NCBI GenBank assembly: GCA_964518995.1
Contig: CAZFJU010000020.1
Location: 1 to 31,449, forward strand
Direction: 5' to 3'
Length of the DNA: 31,449 nucleotides
DNA from: ZC4RG20 sp964518995
Lineage (GTDB): Bacteria; Pseudomonadota; Gammaproteobacteria; Steroidobacterales; Rariloculaceae
The notes under the pieces are model-generated. The model was not told the origin of the DNA, did not search any database, and saw only the letters and a list, made by a program, of their open reading frames with translations. Position numbers and translations under genes: made by a program. Below are positions 9,801-16,594 of the stretch, piece after piece (within the stretch, counting starts at the first letter, position 1; the number at the start of each line of letters is the position of its first letter).

Positions 9801-9951
9801 GGTAAACCGTCGTCACACTGAGCTGCGGCGGAGTGATATCCGGGTACATCGCCACCGGCAGCACGGTAAACGCGGCGAGGCCGGCGATCACGATGAATGC
9901 GGACACCACGGTCGCAAACAGCGGCCGGTCGATGAAGTAGTTCGAGATCAA
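6823..9951 (-). CDS. RND efflux transporter, HAE1 family inner-membrane pump
   Basis: 1042 residues from a TTG start at 9951. That start forms a TTGA overlap with the stop of the adaptor gene, and the protein then begins (M)ISNYFIDRPLFATVVSAF, the standard N-terminus of this family; the upstream in-frame extension lies inside the adaptor gene and is rejected. The twelve-helix RND layout is present. The proton-relay aspartates are in GIVVDDAIVVLENVERHM (D409, D410, compare D407/D408 of AcrB), and the partner lysine is in GLAAKNAILIVEFA. It exports hydrophobic or amphiphilic compounds across the envelope by proton antiport, together with the adaptor and a TolC-like outer-membrane channel. No channel gene is seen in the window. 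Substrates cannot be told from the sequence. Confidence 0.95.
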   Translation of the reverse strand: MISNYFIDRPLFATVVSAFIVIAGLAAFTVLPVAMYPDITPPQLSVTTVYPGASADVVAETVAAPLEQALNGVENMLYLRSASSSSGSLEIAITFAVGTDPDIAVINVQNRVQSALQMLPEEVRRQGVTVAKTLPSFLQILTLDSPDGRYDELFVSNYATVNVLDEIRRVPGVGNVQVFGGRDYSIRIWLQPDKLAELGLTPSDVAAAVREQNAQSAAGRVGDEPMHERVDMTLTVTTQARLADPEQFARIVLKTGNDGEIVRLGDVARVELGARDYSFGLTRQGRPVIGAAVQLAPAANALETASAVYAKMEELAESFPAGLTWAIPYDTSEYVRVSMREVTMTFIEAMVLVFLVVWVFLHRLRATLIPSVVVPVSLIGTFAGMYLLGFSINSLTLFGMVLAIGIVVDDAIVVLENVERHMRTDGVDSREATRRAMAEVSRPVIAIVLVLNAVFLPVAFLGGLVGEMYRQFAITIAVSVSISGFVALTLTPAMCARLLRSGEVEPKGILRHFDSGFRRLTHTYTGGVGWMLRHNTVGVALIVVMLVATWLIARGVPTALAPNEDQGYVITIAALPPASSLQRTRDALEQLDRATFEHPAYADNITVAGFDVQTNAQRSNAGVSFVLLKDWSEREEPGLSAQETAAALFGAGMAIKDAFVFSLSPPAIEGMSNTGGFEGFVQMRSGSDYAALEQATQALVAAAAQRPELIGVGTSYSAQVPRVQIDVDLEKAKLLGVSMDDVNTTLQSTFGALYVNDFNRDGRVYRVLLQSEAKYRAHPEDIRDVYVRSSRGSMLPLTAIAAIRPVTGPDIIERFNLFPSARLSGEPAPGYSSGQALAVMEELAAEHLANGFSLAWSGISFQEKTSGQNTAAIFGLAVLMVFLILAAQYERLTLPLAVILAVPFAVFGAFLAVWLRGLYNDLYLQIGLVTLVGLAAKNAILIVEFATQMRRDGMSRMQAAVEAARLRFRPIVMTSLAFILGVVPLAISSGAGAASRHSIGTGVIGGMLAATFLAVLFIPMFYVWTSRLGARLRGEGSEPARA

Positions 9952-11126
9952 GGCGTCCCCTGCGCCACGGCGCCTCCGGCCGGGCGTGGCGGCGGCTCCG
10001 TCTGGACGACGGCACCGGGCTGCACCTTGAGAATGCCGTCGACGACGATCCGATCGCCGCTCGCCAGGCCGCTCGCGACCGAGACGGAATTGCCGGACGT
10101 GATCCCGACGTCGATCGGCTGCGGCGAGACCGTGTTCGACTCGTCGATGCGCCACACGAAAGTGCCTTCCGCCCCATGCCCCACGGCGCGCCGCGGAATC
10201 ACGATCGCGTCCGGCAGACCGACGCCGTCGATCCGTACCCGGACGACCTGGCCGGGCAGAAGCGTGCGCGCGACGTTGTCGACCACCGCGCGGACTTCCA
10301 CCGTCCCGGTCGATTCGTCCACACGCGGCGCAATAAACGCGATGCGCGATTTGAGCGGATTCCCGACGCCTCGCGCGGTCACGATGCGCGCAGAAACACT
10401 CGCTGCGTCTTCCGCGAGCGCAGCACGGAGCAGCTCGGCATCGGCATCCGGCACGGAAAAGTCGACGTACAACCTATCGGTCTGTACCAGATAGGCAAGC
10501 AAGCTGGACTCCTCCCCGGCTGTGACCAGGCTGCCCTCGGAGCGCATCTCCCGGCTCGTCAATCCGGCGATGGGGGCCGTCACTTCCGTATAGGAAAGAT
10601 CGAGCTCTGCGGTACGCAGCGCCGCCTCGGCTGCCGCCACGGCCGCCGCGGCCGTCTCGTAACCGGCAACCGCGTTGTCCCGATCGCGGCGGCTCGCGAG
10701 ATTCTGCTCGAACAGCGGGAGCACCCGATCCCGCTCCCGCTCCGCCTGACGAAAGCTCGCCCGCTGAACTTCGAGCTGCGCCTGCGCCCGTTCGGCCTCG
10801 GCGCGAAATGGCGCAGAATCGATGCGGAACAGGACCTCGCCAGCATCGACCGCAGCGCCTTCTGCATAGGTCCGCTCGAGCAAAATGCCGGACACGCGGG
10901 CTCGCACCTCGACCTCACGGAACCCGTGGATCTGCGCGGGATACTCGAGGGCAATGGGTAACTCCGTGACGCGGACCTCGAGCGCACCGACCATGACCGC
11001 CGGGGGCGGAGCTTGCTGCGCGACCTGCTGCTCGCACGCCGCGAGCCCCAGGCAAGCCAGCCCCAGGGAAACCCACAACATGATGCAGACGCCCCACTGC
11101 CCTGACTGCTCGTTATGCGTTCGCAC
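9948..11126 (-). CDS. RND pump periplasmic adaptor (membrane fusion protein), lipoprotein
   Basis: 392 residues from a GTG start at 11126, chosen because AAGGAG lies 5 nt upstream and a probable promoter lies just outside it; a longer reading from 11171 would start upstream of that promoter. A lipoprotein signal ends in the lipobox LAAC (Cys31). The rest follows the adaptor pattern: a barrel-sandwich domain (EVRARVSGILLERTYAEGAAVDAGEVLFRIDSAP), a coiled-coil hairpin, the returning lipoyl half (TEVTAPIAGLTSREM) and the beta-barrel and membrane-proximal parts (GQVVRVRIDGVGLPDAIVIPRRAV). It bridges the inner-membrane pump to an outer-membrane channel. The stop overlaps the pump start by 4 nt. 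Confidence 0.95.
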   Translation of the reverse strand: MRTHNEQSGQWGVCIMLWVSLGLACLGLAACEQQVAQQAPPPAVMVGALEVRVTELPIALEYPAQIHGFREVEVRARVSGILLERTYAEGAAVDAGEVLFRIDSAPFRAEAERAQAQLEVQRASFRQAERERDRVLPLFEQNLASRRDRDNAVAGYETAAAAVAAAEAALRTAELDLSYTEVTAPIAGLTSREMRSEGSLVTAGEESSLLAYLVQTDRLYVDFSVPDADAELLRAALAEDAASVSARIVTARGVGNPLKSRIAFIAPRVDESTGTVEVRAVVDNVARTLLPGQVVRVRIDGVGLPDAIVIPRRAVGHGAEGTFVWRIDESNTVSPQPIDVGITSGNSVSVASGLASGDRIVVDGILKVQPGAVVQTEPPPRPAGGAVAQGTP

Positions 11127-11149
11127 GGCGACTCCTTCGCGGGTGCGCG

Positions 11150-11178
11150 ATGATAACAGAACAAGTAACACATGCCGA
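11150..11178 (-). promoter_or_regulatory. Candidate sigma-70 promoter of the efflux operon
   Basis: On the minus strand TCGGCA (11178-11173, four of six to TTGACA) and TATCAT (11155-11150, five of six to TATAAT) are 17 nt apart. Transcription would begin near 11143, leaving a short leader of about 17 nt that contains the AAGGAG ribosome site of the adaptor gene. The spacing fits well, but no experiment supports it. Confidence 0.5.
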
Positions 11179-11188
11179 TGGGCATCGG
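11175..11188. promoter_or_regulatory. 14-bp palindrome, possible repressor operator
   Basis: CCGATG-GG-CATCGG is a perfect 6-2-6 inverted repeat that overlaps the candidate -35 box of the adaptor-pump operon. This placement is typical of TetR- or MarR-type operators that repress efflux genes, but no regulator gene is next to it in this window. Confidence 0.4.
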
Positions 11189-11311
11189 GCGGCGCGGCTG
11201 ACCCGCGCCCCGAGACCTGTCTTTAATCGAATCGAGGCGCGTGAATTCGACACACGGGCGCCGCCCGGCGTGCGGCGCACGCGAAGTCGAAGAGGACCCC
11301 GCGATCCGGGA

Positions 11312-12259
11312 TTACTCTATCCGCTGGGCGGCAGCCTGAAATCGAGTCAACGCTTCGTCGTATAGGGAGCTCGGCAGTGCGCCTTTCGCGGCAGCGGCCA
11401 GGTTGCTCTCGAGGTGTATCGGGTTCGCCGTGCCGACGATCGTGGTCGTCATCGCCGGATGACTGAGCGTAAAGCGCAGCGCGAACTCCATCGGCGTCAT
11501 ATCCCCGAGCAGGTCCTCGACCGCAGCCTCCTGCCATAGCCGGCGGCGGAAACGGAAGCTCGGCCGCAGGAATTCAGGATAGGCGTCGATGATCGCCTCG
11601 TCCTTGACGAACACGCCCCGTGCGACACCGCCGCGGACGACGACGCCGGCGCCGCCTCGCGCCGCCTCGCGCATCAGCTCGTCGTGCTCACGCTCGAGCA
11701 CGGAATATGGCATCTGGAAAACGTCGAAGACGCCCATCTCGATATGGTCGGCGAGCTCCGGCATTGTGCCGGACATCCCGATGAAGCGGATCTTGCCTTC
11801 CTGCTGCAGCGCCTCGAGCTCGGCAATCGAGTCGTTCTGCTCTAAAACAGTGCGTGACGGACTGAGGTGAAACTGAACCACGTCGAGATGATCTGTCTTC
11901 ATCCGTGCGAGACTTTGCTCGACACCGGCGCGGATATTTTCACGCGTGAAGCTGTGCGGCTTGCGATTCTGATAAGCGACGTCGGGAGGCTCGATCGGGC
12001 AGCCGCATTTACTCGCGAGATAGAACTCGTCGCGGCGGTGCGAAATGTGCTTGCCGATCGTGTCTTCCGAGTAACCGTAGTCGGGCGACGTATCGATATA
12101 GTTGATGCCGCGGTCGAGAACCCGGTTCAGGAGCTCGCTGGCTTCACTTTCCGACAACCGTGGGAAATGCTCGAGCCCACGCAGCTCCATTGCGCCATAT
12201 CCTAGGCGACTGACTTCGAGCCCGGTGCGGCCCAGCGTTGCGCGAGGTAGATCGCTCAT
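11312..12259 (-). CDS. Aldo/keto reductase
   Basis: 315 residues from the ATG at 12259 (MSDLPRATLGRTGLEVSRLGYGAMELRG); the reading 19 residues longer lacks family similarity. It is an NAD(P)H-dependent oxidoreductase of the AKR superfamily, a (beta/alpha)8 barrel. The catalytic tetrad is intact: Asp56 and Tyr61 in YIDTSPDYGY, Lys84 in LASKCG and His131 in VVQFHLSP. The C-terminal cofactor region (ALRFTLSHPAMTTTIVGTANPIHLESNL) is typical. No signal peptide is seen, so it is cytoplasmic. The substrate is not evident. A 185-nt gap with its own promoter separates it from the efflux genes downstream on the same strand. Confidence 0.95.
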   Translation of the reverse strand: MSDLPRATLGRTGLEVSRLGYGAMELRGLEHFPRLSESEASELLNRVLDRGINYIDTSPDYGYSEDTIGKHISHRRDEFYLASKCGCPIEPPDVAYQNRKPHSFTRENIRAGVEQSLARMKTDHLDVVQFHLSPSRTVLEQNDSIAELEALQQEGKIRFIGMSGTMPELADHIEMGVFDVFQMPYSVLEREHDELMREAARGGAGVVVRGGVARGVFVKDEAIIDAYPEFLRPSFRFRRRLWQEAAVEDLLGDMTPMEFALRFTLSHPAMTTTIVGTANPIHLESNLAAAAKGALPSSLYDEALTRFQAAAQRIE

Positions 12260-12419
12260 ATGCTCGTGATCTCCGGCGACGGCGGCTCTTGCCCCCACTG
12301 CGGGAGTATCGCGCAAAACAAGTCTCGCCGCTCATAGGGACTGCGCCCTCGTCGGTCGCCGGCGACGGTTGCAGGCCTGCCATTTGCGAACCGCGCCGCT
12401 TCCGAATACTCTTTAGCCC

Positions 12420-12677
12420 ATGCCGCTCTATGACTTCAAATGCCGCGCGTGCAGCCACGACTTCGACCAAATCGTGAAGGTCGGGGAAATTCCCAACTGC
12501 CCGATGTGCGGCGCGGCCGATGTGGAAAAGTTGCTCACGTTCAATGCGTCTGTAAGCACCGACAAGACACGCAGCCGCGCGCTCGCTAGCGCACGTCGCA
12601 AAGGTCAGGCGATCAAACGCGAGCAAGATCACGCGCAACGCGAATACGAGCGCAATTACATCAAAGACCATAGCTAG
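12420..12677 (+). CDS. FmdB-family zinc-ribbon protein
   Basis: 85 residues starting MPLYDFKCRACSHDF, the hallmark of the FmdB/CxxC_CxxC_SSSS regulatory family. Four cysteines (C8, C11, C27, C30) form one zinc ribbon. The C-terminal half is basic and charged (ASARRKGQAIKREQDHAQREYERNYIKDHS) and probably helical. The family was named from a gene near formamidase, but its biochemical role is still unclear. The gene is divergent from the aldo/keto reductase with about 160 nt between them. Confidence 0.9.
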   Translation: MPLYDFKCRACSHDFDQIVKVGEIPNCPMCGAADVEKLLTFNASVSTDKTRSRALASARRKGQAIKREQDHAQREYERNYIKDHS

Positions 12678-12838
12678 CCGCGCTCGTCAAAACGCAGATC
12701 ATGTCTGCGCAACAAAATCAATCAGCATCGCAACCGATTCGCCGTGCGCACTGCGCCCGGCTAGATTGGTGCAAGATGTCGCCGTCGTAATCGAAGGTAC
12801 TCGCCTGGCTTGCGGCGCGCGTCGTGAGGGAGCAGCTC

Positions 12839-13597
12839 ATGCAATATGCGCCATCCAGCAGGTCACTCCAGGTCTTTATCAGGGAGAGATCGTCCGAAAG
12901 GCCGCACTCCGAACGCACGGCGCAAATCGTCGTTTCGCCGCGCCGTGTGCTCGCGCTGCAGGCACAGATCATCGCGCTGTTGGCGATCGCCAGCACGGCC
13001 GCAGGCACGGCGCTGTACTTTTCCAGCTGGCCGGAGGAGTCGTTCGGTTATCAGATGGTGCGAATGTTCTGGCTCGATGCCGAGCACAACATTCCGACCC
13101 TTTATCAATGCGTCGCGATGCTGGCCGCATCGGCGCTGTTCGCGGTGATCGGTAGTCGATATCGCACGCTCGGGAAGGCCGCGGCGCCGTGGTTCGTGCT
13201 CGCGGGCGCTTTCGCGTTCTTCGCGATCGACGAAGCTTCGAGGATTCACGAAACGGTCGGTCTCGCGTTCGGCACATCGTTCGGCGCCTCGTGGACGTAC
13301 TTCTATATCCCCGTAGGCCTCGCCCTGCTCGTCTATTTCATCCCCTTCCTGCGAAGATTGCCGGCGCGCATCGCGGGCTTGTTGGTCCTATCTGGCGCGC
13401 TGCTCGTTGGCGGCGCGGTCGGAGTCGAGATCGTGGGCCAGCTTTATGCCGGGGCGTTCAGTAAAGAGACGCCCATCTACGCCGGGCTCGCGACAGTCGA
13501 GGAAGTGCTCGAGATGCTCGGCGTCGCCGTACTGAACTACACGCTCCTCGAGCACATTCGCACATTGAGCTTTCGCCCCAGCGCCGCAACCCCGTAG
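12839..13597 (+). CDS. Polytopic membrane protein of unknown function with DE/HE motif
   Basis: 252 residues from the ATG at 12839, which has GGGAG 6 nt upstream; a GTG five codons earlier is the alternative. About six hydrophobic segments are visible (roughly 39-60, 86-106, 116-130, 155-171, 179-200 and 221-238). After the third segment comes FAIDEASRIHETVG with Asp131, Glu132, His137 and Glu138, and the last segment starts with EEVLEMLG (Glu221, 222, 225). These acidic and histidine residues near the membrane resemble a metal or proton site, but no named family is recognised. The N-terminal 35 residues are basic and look cytoplasmic. Confidence 0.8.
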   Translation: MQYAPSSRSLQVFIRERSSERPHSERTAQIVVSPRRVLALQAQIIALLAIASTAAGTALYFSSWPEESFGYQMVRMFWLDAEHNIPTLYQCVAMLAASALFAVIGSRYRTLGKAAAPWFVLAGAFAFFAIDEASRIHETVGLAFGTSFGASWTYFYIPVGLALLVYFIPFLRRLPARIAGLLVLSGALLVGGAVGVEIVGQLYAGAFSKETPIYAGLATVEEVLEMLGVAVLNYTLLEHIRTLSFRPSAATP

Positions 13598-13611
13598 TGC
13601 CTCGTCCCGCA

Positions 13612-13649
13612 ACCGGCTCCGCCTATCGGAGCTTGCCAAGCGAGCCGGT
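13612..13649 (+). terminator. Possible terminator stem-loops after the membrane-protein gene
   Basis: Beginning 15 nt after the stop, ACCGGCTC (13612-13619) can pair with GAGCCGGT (13642-13649). An alternative shorter hairpin GCTCCG-cctat-CGGAGC (13616-13632) uses some of the same bases. There is no U-rich tail, so termination is only suggested. Confidence 0.35.
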
Positions 13650-13802
13650 CTGAGCGTCGCCGCTCGCAGGTGCCGATTACACGCCAACAGCATCCGCCGC
13701 CCAGTCGTGACGGCGCCCCGTGCAGGGATTACCATTCCCTTCGGGGCTGATTCGCGGTTCATACCCGTGTGCTCGTGCCGCAGCCTCACACGAGCCGGAG
13801 AT

Positions 13803-14774
13803 ATGCCATTGTTTCGTGTAGTGGTCGCGATGGCCGTTGCCCTGCTCGCGAGCGCGAGCCTGGCTCAGCAGTACGAAGCCGTGCCCGACTGGCTGGAGCT
13901 GCCGGCCGGCAAGGAGGTCCTCGGACCGATGCACGGCGACGTCGCGGTGAGCTCCGCGGGCGAGATCTATGTCAGCGTCGAGGATCCGGCACAAGGGGTG
14001 CAAATATTCGGGGCTGATGGGCGCTTCCTGCGTGCACTGCCGAACGCACCGGCAGACTTTCACGGCTTCGTGATCCGCCGAACCGACGATGGCGAGCATC
14101 TCTACGGCGCCACGTTGCGCGGACAGACCATCATCAAGATGACGCTCGACGGCGAGGTGGTGCTCGAGCTGCCGCGAGACGTGATCCCGCGGGAGTTCTG
14201 GACGGCAAACCGCTTCTCGGACGAGCTCGGTGTGCTGCTGTCCGGCATCGATGTCGCTCCAAACGGCGACTTATTCGTTACCGACGGATATTCGAGCGAT
14301 TACGTGCATCGGTTCGATAAAGACGGCACGTATCTGGATACGTTCGGCGGGAAGGCTCTGCCGTACGGCTTCGATATCCTGCACAAGATCGCGATCGATA
14401 CGCGCTTCGAGCCGGTCCGGATCATCGCTACGGACCGCCTCAATAACCGGGTCGTGCACCTCGGGCTCGATGGCGCGTTCCTCGGCGTCGTAAACGATGC
14501 TCTGCTGCTGCCGGCCGCGGTGACGATCGACGGCGATTATGCGATCGTCGGCGAGCTGCAGGGCCGGGTCACGATTTTGGATGAGGCCGGCCATATCGTC
14601 GCGCATGTGGGCACGAACACCGGAGAGGGGGTCGGCGGTAATCAGCTTCCCCCGGAGCAATGGCGACCCGGGTACGTCGTCGCGCCGCACGGCGTTGCGA
14701 CCAACGAGGCCGGCGATCTGTTCGTTGCCGAATTTAGCCGCTACGGCAGAGTGCACAAGTTCGAGAAGAAGTAG
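13803..14774 (+). CDS. Exported NHL-type beta-propeller protein
   Basis: 323 residues from the ATG at 13803, chosen because it opens directly into a signal peptide (MPLFRVVVAMAVALLASASLA, cut before QQ); a start 32 codons earlier would bury the signal. The mature protein is a series of beta-propeller blades of the NHL/SMP-30 kind: HGDVAVSSAGEIYVSVEDP, GVQIFGADGRFLRAL, GIDVAPNGDLFVTDGYSSDYVHRFDKDGTY, IIATDRLNNRVVHLGLDG and GVATNEAGDLFVAEF. It is expected to be periplasmic or secreted. NHL propellers bind partners or act as lactonases or lyases; the catalytic class cannot be set here. A GGAG lies close to the ATG. Confidence 0.85.
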   Translation: MPLFRVVVAMAVALLASASLAQQYEAVPDWLELPAGKEVLGPMHGDVAVSSAGEIYVSVEDPAQGVQIFGADGRFLRALPNAPADFHGFVIRRTDDGEHLYGATLRGQTIIKMTLDGEVVLELPRDVIPREFWTANRFSDELGVLLSGIDVAPNGDLFVTDGYSSDYVHRFDKDGTYLDTFGGKALPYGFDILHKIAIDTRFEPVRIIATDRLNNRVVHLGLDGAFLGVVNDALLLPAAVTIDGDYAIVGELQGRVTILDEAGHIVAHVGTNTGEGVGGNQLPPEQWRPGYVVAPHGVATNEAGDLFVAEFSRYGRVHKFEKK

Positions 14775-14790
14775 AAGAACGTGCGTGCGG

Positions 14791-14823
14791 ACGGGCCGCG
14801 GCGCTGATCAGCGGCGCGCCCGG
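14791..14823. terminator. GC-rich inverted repeat between convergent genes
   Basis: A perfect 12-bp palindrome CGCTGATCAGCG (14802-14813) is flanked by partly complementary GC-rich arms. It lies between the ends of the propeller gene and the DUF6152 gene. The position suits a shared terminator. The lack of a loop and of a U-tract makes it uncertain. Confidence 0.35.
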
Positions 14824-14847
14824 GACACACCGCTCTCCGTCACCGCT

Positions 14848-15270
14848 TTAGTCCGTCCGGCCGTCGCCGCTCTGCTCGATCCCGGTCGTGTTACCGAAGG
14901 TTTTGCCGTTCTCGCTGACGGCGCCGACCAGATGCCCAGCGGGACGGCCATCGCGCAACGGATTGGTTTTGACCGTTACCGCGTCGCCCGGTTGCCAAAA
15001 CGTCGGCGACACTCCTACGCGGCGCAGCCGCGGCGGCGCGTCAAGCTCGAACCCCCACTCCGTCACGCTTCCATCCTCGTTCTCGACCGCGACGTAGAGC
15101 CACGAGTGCGGGTTCAGATAGTCGAAGCGCGTCACGTTGCCTGCGAACGTGAGCACGACTCGATCATCGAACATCGCCGCCGAGTGATGTGCTTCCGTAG
15201 GTGCAGCCGCGCCGATGGCGATGACGAGGGCCGCGAAGCTGAATGCAGGTTTAAGAGATCGCACTATCAA
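14848..15270 (-). CDS. DUF6152 family secreted protein
   Basis: 140 residues with a signal peptide of about 27 residues (ending APTEA) and a mature part that opens with HHSAAMFD. The rest follows the family pattern: LTFAGNVTRFDYLNPHSWLYVAVENEDG, VTEWGFELDAPPRLRRVGVSP, and GDAVTVKTNPLRDGRPAGHL. DUF6152 proteins are small periplasmic beta proteins of unknown function. Cleavage would leave an N-terminal His-His, and a second conserved His lies in NPHSW. The gene follows the exported protein at 15339-16496 by 68 nt on the same strand and probably forms an operon with it. Confidence 0.85.
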   Translation of the reverse strand: MIVRSLKPAFSFAALVIAIGAAAPTEAHHSAAMFDDRVVLTFAGNVTRFDYLNPHSWLYVAVENEDGSVTEWGFELDAPPRLRRVGVSPTFWQPGDAVTVKTNPLRDGRPAGHLVGAVSENGKTFGNTTGIEQSGDGRTD

Positions 15271-15338
15271 ACACCGTTATCCAACACTTATCCGCAGCAG
15301 TGATCGAGAGAGTTTCGGGCGCAAGAGGCTCTTCAAGG

Positions 15339-16496
15339 CTAGCGATGCACATAGTCTTCGTCGAACCAGAAGTCCGGATCGGTGAGATCCGGCTTCTCGC
15401 CAGGCGCGTACTGACTGACGACGCCGTCGTCGGTGACATACCACTGCGAGCCTTCGACGCAGTCCCACTGGTGCGGCCAGATGCGCTCCTTCGCCTCGGC
15501 ACTGCGATCGTCCTCCTTGTAGAAAGCGACGACTGTGTGCCACGGCTCGATGAAGGTCGGATCGTACATCGTGACCTCAACCTCTATTCGCTCGCTCGGG
15601 ATGTATTCCGAGCCCAACGTATTCGGCACGAGCTCGACGCCGGCTGCGACCGGGTCGACCTTGCGCCAGCGCTCGACGACTTCCATTCGATCCGTCTGGC
15701 GCGGCATATTGCGCTGCAGAACTCCTTCCTTGATGCCCTTCGTCCAGACAGTGAGGATGTCGCCGTCCCAAAAACCGATCGAGTAGCCAAGCCACTCGCT
15801 CGACATCCAATCCGGAGACGGATGGGGCCGCCCATCCGTGAAGATGCGCCGGAACTGGTTCATCATCTCACTGCCGAGAAGCGCCTTGTCCGGCGTGAGA
15901 AAGTGCTCTCGGAACCCATATTCGGTGAACCAGCGCGGGAAGTTCGGCGGCAGGCAAAACGAGATAGGGTCGATCGCATGGTCTTGCTCCCACATGCGTC
16001 GATCGCGAAGGAAAACCTCACGCGCCTCGGGCTTTAAGCGAGCAGCCATACCTTCGGCCGTCGAGTTGAGACCGACGATCGCGACTTCGCCGGTGGCGTT
16101 GTCCGTTCCCCAATGGCCGCTCCAGTCGGGCAGCGTTTCGAACGTGTGCCGCGTCGGACCGCCGCGTCGCTCGACCTCATCGAGAAGAGCCGTGTAATGC
16201 TCCTCTGCGGACGCGTAGCCGCAGCCGCCTCCGGGTAGCTCGAACGAGCCCCACACGGTCGTAAAGCTCCGGCGCGCGGATATGCTCTGCGCCGTCCCGA
16301 GCTCGGGAAATTGCTCCGAGAGCGGCACGCACTTCGTTTCGGCTGGCTGCGCAGGCTCCTGTGCGAGGACGGCCGCAGGCTCAGCCCCGACGGCCAAAAG
16401 GCCCACTGCAGCGCCCTTGACGATCAGCCGCAGCGAAGCAGGGTGCAGGCGCAGTCGTCGCGAAGTGACGCCGCACCTGGCCCAAATGTCCGCCAT
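15339..16496 (-). CDS. Exported protein of unknown function, WxGxSxGxW-type family (short form)
   Basis: 385 residues with a long signal region ending near residue 45 (AAVLA before QEP). A block at about 235-252, WLGYSIGFWDGDILTVWT, is shared with the protein at 22956-24419 (WLGDSRGRWEGNTLVVET). Both continue with a DxMxxxER segment and a late Cys-x-E-G block (WDCVEG here, YACHEG there), so they are paralogs. Proteins of this kind are widespread exported hypotheticals that often neighbour DUF6152, as here. Several Cys residues in the mature part could form disulfides. No function is assigned. A GTG start nine codons in is a possible alternative. Confidence 0.8.
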   Translation of the reverse strand: MADIWARCGVTSRRLRLHPASLRLIVKGAAVGLLAVGAEPAAVLAQEPAQPAETKCVPLSEQFPELGTAQSISARRSFTTVWGSFELPGGGCGYASAEEHYTALLDEVERRGGPTRHTFETLPDWSGHWGTDNATGEVAIVGLNSTAEGMAARLKPEAREVFLRDRRMWEQDHAIDPISFCLPPNFPRWFTEYGFREHFLTPDKALLGSEMMNQFRRIFTDGRPHPSPDWMSSEWLGYSIGFWDGDILTVWTKGIKEGVLQRNMPRQTDRMEVVERWRKVDPVAAGVELVPNTLGSEYIPSERIEVEVTMYDPTFIEPWHTVVAFYKEDDRSAEAKERIWPHQWDCVEGSQWYVTDDGVVSQYAPGEKPDLTDPDFWFDEDYVHR

Positions 16497-16545
16497 AACT
16501 TTCGCCCCCCCTTCTTACCCGCGGTAACGCGTTCGTGAGAAACGA

Positions 16546-16569
16546 TGCGGGCCGCCCGAGCGGCCCGCA
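16546..16569 (-). terminator. Rho-independent terminator of the ankyrin-cytochrome-DUF1552 operon
   Basis: A perfect 10-bp stem, TGCGGGCCGC (16546-16555) and GCGGCCCGCA (16560-16569), has a 4-nt loop. Read on the minus strand it lies 25 nt after the DUF1552 stop and is followed by TCGTTTCTC. It should end the second triad transcript before the exported-protein gene. Confidence 0.75.
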
Positions 16570-16594
16570 CTTCTCCTATCGAGCCTGGACGCGC

